Part shown: positions 1 to 5,482 of the stretch, piece by piece | Layout of the letters: each line of letters starts with the position of its first letter | How positions within the stretch are numbered: the first letter of the stretch is position 1 | From: Holosporales bacterium | Lineage (GTDB): Bacteria; Pseudomonadota; Alphaproteobacteria; UBA3830; JAIRMZ01 | Direction: 5' to 3' | Assembly: GCA_031279495.1 (NCBI GenBank) | Contig: JAITIJ010000011.1 | Span: 1-6,030, forward strand | DNA length: 6,030 bases | Position numbers and translations under genes: made by a program | The notes under the pieces: model-generated | What the model was told of the DNA's origin: nothing | Database searches by the model: none | What the model saw: only the letters and a program-made list of their open reading frames with translations

Positions 1-69
1 TAAGGGCATGAGGGCGTGGATAGACAGACGCAACGCTCACGCCTTACTTCTCAAAGTACACACTTGTAC
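1..69. repeat. Palindromic repeat copy 0 (truncated by window edge)
   Basis: This is the 3' part of the repeat seen in full downstream. The right arm of hairpin 2 (CATGAGGGC, 7-15) is identical to that of the copies at 448 and 631. It is followed by GTGGAT, a CAACGCTCACGCC tail and CACTTGTA at 61-68. Arm-to-CACTTGTA spacing is 54 bp, against 53 and 51 bp in the later copies, which supports true homology. The left arm and hairpin 1 would lie before position 1 and cannot be seen. Confidence 0.7.
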
Positions 70-90
70 TAAAGTTGTGCATAACCCCGT

Positions 91-150
91 CACAAAGACG
101 CAGCTGCATCGACATAACCATTACGAATAACCTTCGACAAGAAGCCTCGT
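91..150. repeat. Second dispersed repeat block, copy 1
   Basis: This block matches 779-827 in two parts. The first 23 bases (91-113 against 779-801) agree at about 19 positions. After an 11-base insertion here (114-124), a 26-base part (125-150 against 802-827) agrees at about 21 positions. The first part holds an imperfect palindrome around CAGCTG (97-110), and the equivalent site at 785-798 is also roughly palindromic. It lies 3' of a hairpin-repeat copy in both places, so it may be an outer module of the same element. Function unknown. Confidence 0.55.
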
Positions 151-165
151 TCTGAGTTGTTATAG

Positions 166-278
166 CCGCGGCGTGATGCCGCGGGGCCCTTGCGGCCTCT
201 ATCTTTTCCAAACTGTCGCAAGGGCGTGGATGCTCCTACACATACCTCACGCGTAAGACCGAAGAGCTATATCTGTAT
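166..278. repeat. Palindromic repeat copy A, variant stem 2
   Basis: Hairpin 1 is CCGCGGC (166-172), loop GTGAT, GCCGCGG (178-184): a perfect 7-bp stem. Hairpin 2 is GCCCTTGCG (186-194) and CGCAAGGGC (217-225): a perfect 9-bp stem with a 22-nt pyrimidine-rich loop. The other copies have CATG where this one has TGCG on the left arm, and CATG where this one has CGCA on the right arm. Three adjacent pairs have therefore changed together and pairing is kept. The 3' flank GTGGATGCTCCTACACA matches copy C, and a degenerate CACTTGTAT equivalent lies near 270-278. No T-run follows either stem, so it does not look like an intrinsic terminator. Confidence 0.8.
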
Positions 279-394
279 GAATACGCTAAAGCAATCATAT
301 AAAAGACCATAAAAAAAGCAGGAAACTCTCATGAGAGGGGAAGAGATGAGATGATGAAGTGAGATGTGGAGAAACAGACTTGGACCTATAGTGG

Positions 395-509
395 CCGCGG
401 CGTGATGCCGCGGGGCCCTCATGCCTCCTCTGTTGTTAAAATACGGTCATGAGGGCGTCGATGTTCTTACATACCGCTTACGCAGAATCTTCAACACATC
501 CACTTGTAT
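395..509. repeat. Palindromic repeat copy B
   Basis: Hairpin 1 is CCGCGGC (395-401), loop GTGAT, GCCGCGG (407-413), identical to copy A. Hairpin 2 is GCCCTCATG (415-423) with CATGAGGGC (448-456), a perfect 9-bp stem around a 24-nt loop that begins CCTCCTCT. The tail continues through CGCTTACGC to CACTTGTAT (501-509). Positions 408-483 align without gaps to 591-666 in copy C, with 69 of 76 bases identical by my count. Strand and function are unknown. Confidence 0.85.
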
Positions 510-590
510 GGAAGGGATTGAAGGAATTCCTTGATGTAAGCTTTCTGTACGCAAACTCCAATATAAACTCTTGACCTAAGCTATGAATAA

Positions 591-690
591 CCGCGGGGCC
601 CTCATGCCTCCTCTGTTGTTAAAATAAGGTCATGAGGGCATGGATGCTCCTACACAACGCTTACGCATAAAACCAACATACCACTTGTAT
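591..690. repeat. Palindromic repeat copy C, hairpin 1 truncated
   Basis: Only the right arm of hairpin 1 (CCGCGG, 591-596) remains. The sequence 5' of it is AT-rich and unrelated to the left arm of copies A and B. Hairpin 2 is intact: GCCCTCATG (598-606), a 24-nt loop, and CATGAGGGC (631-639). The tail has GGATGCTCCTACACA as in copy A, then CGCTTACGC (about 658-666) as in copy B, then CACTTGTAT (682-690). Loss of hairpin 1 with hairpin 2 intact suggests that the two hairpins are separable modules. Confidence 0.85.
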
Positions 691-766
691 TATACGAATG
701 CCCTAACACCATGCCTTACACCCCTATTTTGAAAGAATCCACCTGTTCCAAGTTTGCGCTATAGCT

Positions 767-1279
767 ATGGCAAGAGGCCACAAAGACACAGCTATGTCGA
801 CGAATAATCTTCAACAGAAAGACTCGTCCGGAATGGAAACAATGATATGGAAAGAGAATAATGAAAGGCGGAAAATAAGAAAGATTGGGAGGAGGGAAAA
901 GAACGGAAGAAAGAGGTCATGTTTCAAGGATCAAAGTAATGATGAAGGGGTGAGCCTAGATGATCACTCTGCAGCAGGATGAGCTAGCAATTTGCCACGC
1001 GTGAAGGACGATCTAGAAACGAGGTATAATTTGTATATTCATAACGGTAGAGATCATTCTGTTCTTGTAGAAGAGGGATTCTTCGGAGAGGAAGAGAAGT
1101 TAACTACTGAATTGCTCTCTGTCCTTTGCGAAAAGAAAGAACAAAATCTCACCAATATCTTTTCTATATTTCTGCAGATCTCCTTACTATATCAACTGAT
1201 GAGAATTCTAGGTTTTTTGTGCGGAACATCTTGTCAAGGTGTGCCTTACCCCTCTTTCAGCACGGCTGCTCATGAGTGA
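767..1279 (+). pseudogene. Doubtful interrupted open frame (possible gene remnant)
   Basis: A frame opening at ATG 767 stops at a TGA (980-982) and then continues open in the same frame to a TGA ending at 1279. Without the internal stop it would encode about 170 residues. The first half is rich in Lys, Arg, Glu and Asn because the DNA is a purine-rich tract, and it begins inside a dispersed repeat. The second half could start only at TTG 992 and contains one hydrophobic stretch. I recognise no family in either half, and there is no clear ribosome binding site. It is most likely chance reading or a decayed gene. It is listed so that a reader knows it was examined. Confidence 0.15.
779..827. 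repeat. Second dispersed repeat block, copy 2
   Basis: This is the partner of 91-150, without that copy's 11-base insertion. It keeps a CACAAAGAC start, a near-palindrome around AGCT (785-798), and a GAATAA-CTTC-ACA core ending in CTCGT. It overlaps the beginning of the weak open frame at 767-982, which argues against that frame being a real gene. Confidence 0.5.
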
Positions 1280-1508
1280 AATGCTCGTGGATTGTCCATC
1301 GAAGGGCTGCTCTCGAATGTATTCGCGGCAGAAGGGGATAAGCTATTGTGCTCTCCTTTCTATCGCCCAACATGTTCCTTTACGTCACAATATCAAAAAG
1401 ACGTGTCAGGATTGAGGGTGCGAGAAAGCATATTCTTTTCCTTATAGCACTAAGAGTACCAGAAAAAGGAATCGGTACGTCAACGATGACAGCATAAAGC
1501 AGTGCGCA

Positions 1509-3620
1509 TCACCGCGTCGTCTCTTCTTCTGCCATCTTTAGCCACTCTTTCTCGTGCAAGATAGGGATGTTGAGCACCGTGGCTTGCGTATATTTGTTTC
1601 CAGGGCTTTCTCCAACGACAAGATAACCCGTCGCGCGGGTAACAGCGCTTCCAACGCGAGCACCTAAGCGCTCTGCTAGGATTTTTGCTTCAGCACGGCT
1701 AGTATGCTCTAATTTGCCTGTAAAAACAACCGTTTTGCCAGAGAATAGGCTCATTGTCTCTACAGCAACTCTCTCCACGGCCAATACACGGACAAGCCCT
1801 TGTGGTCCGCCCTCTATTCCTGAACCTGCAAGAGCATCTAGCAATGCGTTGTTTTCGCGACATGTCAGGAATGCGTTAATATCCGCGATGGTTTGAGGGC
1901 CAATGCCAGAAATCTGTGCTAGGTCTTCTTGAAGAGCCTCTAAGCTGCCTGTTTCTGCCCGAAAGGTGGCGTATGTCTTATAATGCTCTGCTAAAAGCCG
2001 CGCTGTAATAGCACCGACACTCGCAATCCCCAAAGAAAACAAGAACCTGTCCAGCGTAATCGTTCGGCGCGCTGCGATGCTGCGAAACAGCGCTTCTGCC
2101 GATACTTGTCCCCATCCATCACATTGCGCGATTGGATTGGAGTCCCGCTTCTCGCGTTCCTCTAACGTAAATAGATCCACAGGTGACGTTATTTTGCCTG
2201 CTTTCAACAAGAATCGGATTGATCTGCGCCCAAGACCTTCGATATCAAAGGCGCCTTTTGAAACAAAGTGTGCAAGACGTTCTAGGCGCTGCGCTGGGCA
2301 AGACAATCCAGAGGGACAACGTCGCACGGCTTCTTTGGCGTCTCTAACGCTCAAAGCTCCACAACTTGGACAGTGAGTCGGAAAAACATAAGGCGTATGC
2401 TGAGGTGCTGCAACGGCAACTTCTATTATCTGCGGAATCACGTCTCCTGCCCTTTGCAGAATTACTCTGTCTCCGATCCCAAGATTTTTGCGCGCAATTT
2501 CATCTTCATTATGCAACGACGCTCGTGTGATGATTACACCATTCAAAGCAACGGGTTCAAGAATCGCAACGGGTGTCAGAGCGCCCGTCCGTCCAACTTG
2601 GATTTGAATATCAACAAGGCGTGTAACAGCACGTTCTGCAGGAAATTTATAGGCAATGGAATGACGCGGCGCGTGTGAAGACGCACCTAAGCGCTTCTGC
2701 CAATCAAGGCGATTGACTTTTAGGACAATACCATCGATGTCATACTCTAATGCAGCGCGACAGGATAAGATCTCTTTGTAATGAGCAAAAACATCTTCTT
2801 CTGTTGTACAGAGCTCTCGTACAGAAGCAACAGCAAATCCCAACGTCTGTAAATGCGTCAATAGATCCCATTGCGTCGATACCGAAGGCATTTGAGGATA
2901 AAGCGCGTATGCGAAGAACTGTAACGATCGTTCTGCAGTCACAGCTGGATCTAACTGGCGCAAAGATCCTGCTGCTGCATTTCTGGTATTGGCAAATGGA
3001 GCTTCACCATTTTCTAGTCTCGAGGCATTTAACGCTTCAAAATCTTTCCGGCTCATAAAAATCTCGCCTCGCACTTCGACAAGGTCTTCATCGACTAGCT
3101 TTGAAACACATTGAGGGATAGATCTAATTGTACGCACATTGCGTGTGATGTCTTCTCCTACCGTGCCGTTGCCACGTGTTGCTGCGCTAACCAATTCTCC
3201 GCGTTTATATCGCAATGCAACAGACGAGCCGTCAATTTTGGGCTCTATCACAATTTCAATTGGCAAAAACGTTGTCCCGGGCGCTAGAAACCGCCGAAGA
3301 CGTGCTAGGAAAGTGCGTATATCCTCCTCAGAAAAGGCGTTATCTAAAGAGAGCATAGGGGCCAGATGTGCAATCTTAGAAAAAGATCGTTTCGGCTCCG
3401 CTCCAACATGGACACTCGGACTATCTTGCTGTTTTAGAAAAGGAAACTGTTCTTCTAGGTCCAACAATCGGCGATAGAGCTGATCGTAGATATCGTCTGT
3501 CACTTCTGGTGCATCGTCCTGGTAGTATTTTGTCGCTAAGTGACGTAGGTACTCAGAAAGTTGCTGGTGTTCTTGCTGAATATCCTGAGGTACAAATAAT
3601 GCGGCCTGCCGTAATGGCAT
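1509..3620 (-). CDS. ligA: NAD+-dependent DNA ligase LigA
   Basis: LigA seals nicks between Okazaki fragments and during repair, using NAD+ to adenylate itself and then the 5' phosphate. The 703-residue product is close to the usual family length and all domains are present. Domain Ia has the YYQDD and VTDDIYD region (about 32-46), and the adenylation domain has SLDN (91-94) and the nucleophile Lys128 in EPKIDG. RGE lies at 184-186, DIDGIVLKVN near 294-303 and AYKFP near 323-327. The OB fold is followed by a zinc finger with Cys417, Cys420, Cys435 and Cys441, in the family's x2-x14-x5 spacing. Helix-hairpin-helix repeats (about 450-600) and a C-terminal BRCT domain (about 624-700) follow. The ATG start has AGGA nine bases upstream. 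It begins 21 nt after bamD and is probably co-transcribed with it. One oddity is ATRGNG at 147-152, where the family usually has ATRGDG. Confidence 0.98.
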   Translation of the reverse strand: MPLRQAALFVPQDIQQEHQQLSEYLRHLATKYYQDDAPEVTDDIYDQLYRRLLDLEEQFPFLKQQDSPSVHVGAEPKRSFSKIAHLAPMLSLDNAFSEEDIRTFLARLRRFLAPGTTFLPIEIVIEPKIDGSSVALRYKRGELVSAATRGNGTVGEDITRNVRTIRSIPQCVSKLVDEDLVEVRGEIFMSRKDFEALNASRLENGEAPFANTRNAAAGSLRQLDPAVTAERSLQFFAYALYPQMPSVSTQWDLLTHLQTLGFAVASVRELCTTEEDVFAHYKEILSCRAALEYDIDGIVLKVNRLDWQKRLGASSHAPRHSIAYKFPAERAVTRLVDIQIQVGRTGALTPVAILEPVALNGVIITRASLHNEDEIARKNLGIGDRVILQRAGDVIPQIIEVAVAAPQHTPYVFPTHCPSCGALSVRDAKEAVRRCPSGLSCPAQRLERLAHFVSKGAFDIEGLGRRSIRFLLKAGKITSPVDLFTLEEREKRDSNPIAQCDGWGQVSAEALFRSIAARRTITLDRFLFSLGIASVGAITARLLAEHYKTYATFRAETGSLEALQEDLAQISGIGPQTIADINAFLTCRENNALLDALAGSGIEGGPQGLVRVLAVERVAVETMSLFSGKTVVFTGKLEHTSRAEAKILAERLGARVGSAVTRATGYLVVGESPGNKYTQATVLNIPILHEKEWLKMAEEETTR

Positions 3621-3641
3621 TATCTTTTTTCCTGTTTCCGG

Positions 3642-4415
3642 TTAAGACTTAGGGGAAGAAAATACGCTCAAAAGACGTGCTGCTTTTTGGGCCCACACAC
3701 TTTTTGGTACATTGTTCTGCAATGTTTTCTCTGTTGCGCGCGCTTCATCCAAAAGCCCTATACTGATATAGCATTCGATTGTCCTATACGCCGCTTCTTC
3801 CGATTGTCGCGTCTCTGGATAAGCAAGTAACACAGTGCGGAAACGTGTAAGTGCCGCTAAGAAATCTCCCACCCTTTCGTAAAATCGACCAACGCAAATT
3901 TCGTGCGAAGCTAACCTCTCTCCAAGCATTTTTGCTTTATAAATAGCATCTCGAGCATAAGAAGATTCTGGAAAGCGACGAGATAATTCCAAAAACGCTT
4001 CGCGCGCTTCGCGTGCTGGCTTAGGATCTCGATCAGGAGAAGAAATTTGCATAAACAAGCACATTCCTTTCAGATAATGCGCATAAGCGATATCGCGATG
4101 TGTTGGATGATACTGGATAAACACAGAAAGAGCGCGCTGTGCCGATTCGTAATCCTTCACCATGTAATAGCAAAACGCGCTCATCAGCTGACTTTTTATA
4201 GCCCATGCGGAATAAGGATGTTGGCGTTCTACCTCTTCAAAAGCGTTGGCTGCGGTTTTGTATTCCTTTTGCAAAAAGTGGTTGTACGCCTCTTGATAAA
4301 GATCCACTAAAGGGCGGTCCGTAGCATCTTTTGCTGTCTGACATGCGGTTAGACCACCAAAGGAAATGATTAAGACAGTGAATAGAGCGCGACGTTTGTT
4401 CAGAAGCTTAATCAT
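3642..4415 (-). CDS. bamD: Outer membrane protein assembly factor BamD (lipoprotein)
   Basis: BamD is the essential lipoprotein partner of BamA in the Bam complex, which folds beta-barrel proteins into the outer membrane from the periplasmic side. The 257-residue product has a basic N-terminus, a hydrophobic signal segment (about 10-22) and the lipobox LTAC, with the lipidated Cys at residue 25. Gln follows that Cys, consistent with sorting to the outer membrane. The rest is a run of TPR-like helical pairs (roughly 36-66, 73-103, 108-150, 165-198 and 206-235). It includes the family-typical HPYSAWA and RFPESSYA segments, each at a helix boundary. The ATG has AGGA ten bases upstream. ligA follows after 21 nt. 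In many alphaproteobacteria recN lies between these two genes, and it is missing here. Family assignment rests on the lipobox plus TPR layout and neighbourhood. Confidence 0.93.
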   Translation of the reverse strand: MIKLLNKRRALFTVLIISFGGLTACQTAKDATDRPLVDLYQEAYNHFLQKEYKTAANAFEEVERQHPYSAWAIKSQLMSAFCYYMVKDYESAQRALSVFIQYHPTHRDIAYAHYLKGMCLFMQISSPDRDPKPAREAREAFLELSRRFPESSYARDAIYKAKMLGERLASHEICVGRFYERVGDFLAALTRFRTVLLAYPETRQSEEAAYRTIECYISIGLLDEARATEKTLQNNVPKSVWAQKAARLLSVFSSPKS

Positions 4416-4463
4416 CTTGGAGGCATCCTACTCGATCCTTCGAGCTCTGACAATTCTGGTATA

Positions 4464-4493
4464 ACTATAAAGAGAGAACAAGAGAGTTGACAT
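4464..4493 (-). promoter_or_regulatory. Candidate promoter for bamD-ligA
   Basis: On the minus strand, ATGTCA (4493-4488) and TATAGT (4469-4464) are separated by 18 bases, about 50 bp upstream of the bamD start. The -10 box matches the consensus at five of six positions and the -35 box at four of six. This is a pattern match by eye only. The perfect TTGACA at 4487-4492 is on the other strand and has no good partner. Confidence 0.3.
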
Positions 4494-4497
4494 ATCT

Positions 4498-4514
4498 TGC
4501 CAATGAAATTGGCA
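4498..4514. promoter_or_regulatory. Inverted repeat upstream of the bamD promoter candidate
   Basis: TGCCAAT (4498-4504), GAA spacer and ATTGGCA (4508-4514) form a perfect 7-bp inverted repeat. CATA (4491-4494) and TATG (4515-4518) extend the symmetry with three unpaired bases on the left. No T-run follows on the minus strand, so it is unlikely to be the ogt terminator. Its position against the -35 candidate would suit an operator, which is inference. Confidence 0.35.
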
Positions 4515-4661
4515 TATGTAGTCCTTGCTAAATGGACATCTAGAACTGCGGAAAGTTTGAGAGAAGGAAATAATGAAAGTGCAGATCTTAGGAGCCGCAA
4601 CGATAATAAGTCAAACATAAACCATGTGTCCATCAGGAGGTGGAACATCTCCAGGCCAGGA

Positions 4662-5255
4662 TCAATTGCAATTTCCCGAACGTTTCCAATTAGTTTGTTT
4701 GACGCGTTGTTCCAATACTAATAACTTTTCTTTTGTCTTCGGTCCCCAGCCAAATGCGCCAAGTGTTCCGTTCTTGTGGATGATTCGATGACATGGGACA
4801 ACAACGGCAAGAGGGTTTGCGGCTACAGCAGATGCGACCGCTCTGACAGCACGCGGAAACCCTGCTTTAGCAGCAAGGACACTATAGCTGCAATGCTCTG
4901 CGAATCGAATTTCTGTAAGTGTTTGCCATACGCGTATTTGGAAGGGTGTGCCACGTGCCAAAAAAGACTGAGAGCAACAAGCTTTCAGAAAAGAACGTAT
5001 AGCATTTCTCGTATCTTCAAAAGGAAAGGAGGCGTTTTTCTTTAAGGTGATGCGTTCAAAAGATCGATGCAGCTTGTGCATCGCTTGCGAGAGCCCAACC
5101 TCTTCTGTTAATGCAAGTGCTACGATCGTTTTTTCTTCATACACACATAGTATTTCGCCAATAGGAGTCGAGATAACACTTCCTATATATTCTGTTGGCG
5201 GCGTTGTTCTGGGTAGCTTTGGACCAAAGCAGATATACGGTATATACTCTCTCAC
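4662..5255 (-). CDS. ogt: Methylated-DNA--[protein]-cysteine S-methyltransferase (Ogt/Ada C-terminal type)
   Basis: This suicide repair protein moves alkyl groups from O6-alkylguanine (and O4-alkylthymine) in DNA to its own cysteine. The 197-residue product has an N-terminal ribonuclease-H-like domain (about 23-95) and a C-terminal catalytic domain. The latter carries GTPFQIRVW (102-110), the helix-turn-helix region with the arginine finger in RAVRAVASAVAANP (135-148), and the active site VPCHRII with Cys155. Further on are NGTLGAFGWG (162-171) and the LLVLE helix. No Ada-type N-terminal zinc domain is present, so it is the stand-alone form. The start is GTG at 5255, with a weak GGA upstream. 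The next possible ATG (residue 59) would delete part of the fold. Its start is 26 nt from that of divergent yacG. Confidence 0.95.
   Translation of the reverse strand: MREYIPYICFGPKLPRTTPPTEYIGSVISTPIGEILCVYEEKTIVALALTEEVGLSQAMHKLHRSFERITLKKNASFPFEDTRNAIRSFLKACCSQSFLARGTPFQIRVWQTLTEIRFAEHCSYSVLAAKAGFPRAVRAVASAVAANPLAVVVPCHRIIHKNGTLGAFGWGPKTKEKLLVLEQRVKQTNWKRSGNCN
5219..5248 (+). promoter_or_regulatory. Candidate promoter for yacG, inside the 5' end of ogt
   Basis: TTGGAC (5219-5224) and TATACT (5243-5248) are separated by 18 bases, 33 bp before the yacG ATG. TATACT matches the -10 consensus at five of six positions, while the -35 match is poor. With only 26 nt between the two start codons, the yacG promoter must overlap ogt coding sequence. 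The call is by eye. Confidence 0.35.
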
Positions 5256-5281
5256 GGTGAAAAGTTCCGAAGGTTGCTTCT

Positions 5282-5470
5282 ATGCAATGTCCCATTTGTG
5301 GCAAGAAAATACAAGATAACATGCCGTTTTGCTCAAAAACATGCCAGCTTATTGATCTTAATCGATGGTTTAAAGGAAACTATCGTATACAAACAGACGA
5401 AAAACCCAATGAAACGGAGGTGCAGTCAGAACTTTCGCAAAGCCATCTTACGGAACAAGACGGTACATAG
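5282..5470 (+). CDS. yacG: DNA gyrase inhibitor / zinc-binding protein YacG
   Basis: YacG is a small zinc protein. In E. coli it binds GyrB and blocks DNA binding by gyrase. The 62-residue product is near the family size of about 60-65. Its zinc site is Cys3 and Cys6 in CPIC, then Cys17 and Cys21 in PFCSKTC. The signature QLIDLNRWFKGNYRI follows (22-36), and the C-terminal tail is acidic and polar, as in the family. The middle zinc loop has 10 residues, against 15 in E. coli YacG, and resembles the shorter alphaproteobacterial form. The ATG has GAAGG eight bases upstream. It is the only plus-strand gene in the cluster, divergent from ogt and convergent with tsaB (12 nt between stops, no terminator seen). 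A longer overlapping frame at 5274-5486 is a shadow. Confidence 0.93.
   Translation: MQCPICGKKIQDNMPFCSKTCQLIDLNRWFKGNYRIQTDEKPNETEVQSELSQSHLTEQDGT
5308..5336 (-). promoter_or_regulatory. Candidate promoter for ogt, inside yacG
   Basis: On the minus strand, TTGAGC (5336-5331) and TGTATT (5313-5308) are separated by 17 bases. Each box matches the consensus at four of six positions. It lies within the first third of yacG, as the tight divergent spacing would require. Weak evidence. Confidence 0.2.
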
Positions 5471-5482
5471 CAGATCCTCTCC

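Larger units (their letters stand above)
691..1508. other. Long stretch with no supportable gene
   Basis: Apart from the repeat block at 779-827, I see no gene, tRNA or known RNA motif here on either strand. Positions 830-945 are strongly purine-rich on the plus strand (runs of GAA, AAG, GGA), as is the shorter tract 322-378. Open frames on the plus strand (767-982, 992-1279 and a 47-codon frame at 1272-1415) lack convincing ribosome binding sites and recognisable products. Downstream of the ligA stop, the only inverted repeat I noticed (GTACC 1456-1460, GGTAC 1474-1478) has a short stem, a 13-nt loop and no T-run, so no terminator is called. Confidence 0.6.
4416..4661. other. Intergenic region between ogt and bamD
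   Basis: This 246-bp gap separates the end of ogt from the start of bamD on the minus strand. A 78-codon minus-strand frame (4412-4648) spans it and overlaps the bamD start by ATGA. Its ATG has only an immediately adjacent GGAG, its product is Leu- and Ser-rich with no recognised family, and it would cover the likely bamD promoter, so I do not call it a gene. A 5-bp hairpin, CTCGA (4431-4435) and TCGAG (4440-4444), lies just upstream of the bamD ribosome binding site. Confidence 0.5.

Noticed and set aside
415..429. On the minus strand, the repeat loop reads AGGAGG, one base, then ATG, as if starting a small protein through hairpin 1 (copies B and C).
   Set aside because: A spacing of one base is too short for initiation. 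Copy A lacks both the AGGAGG and the ATG, and in copy C the frame closes after a few codons. The pattern follows from the repeat's structure.
1..700. The regularly recurring palindromes considered as a CRISPR array.
   Set aside because: Spacing is irregular and large (about 183-231 bp), the units are long and divergent, and no short uniform spacers or cas genes are present.
1272..1415. 47-codon plus-strand frame containing several Cys and His residues.
   Set aside because: It has no ribosome binding site and no recognisable zinc motif spacing. It overlaps another weak frame in a region without other coding signals.
1456..1478. GTACC/GGTAC inverted repeat downstream of ligA as a possible terminator.
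   Set aside because: The stem is only 5 bp with a 13-nt loop, and no T-run follows on the minus strand.
1378..1508. In-frame open stretch of 43 codons past the ligA TGA on the minus strand, beginning with a segment slightly like a PriA N-terminus.
   Set aside because: The resemblance is a few residues only. The expected following PriA motifs are absent in all three frames, and LigA already ends at a normal length after its BRCT domain.
2555..2575. GGTTCAAGAATC string resembling a tRNA T-arm.
   Set aside because: It lies inside the conserved ligA coding sequence and there is no acceptor or anticodon structure around it.
4412..4648. 78-codon minus-strand frame overlapping the bamD start by ATGA, which mimics translational coupling.
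   Set aside because: There is no properly spaced ribosome binding site and no recognised product. It would occupy the whole bamD leader. A lone overlap is weak evidence.
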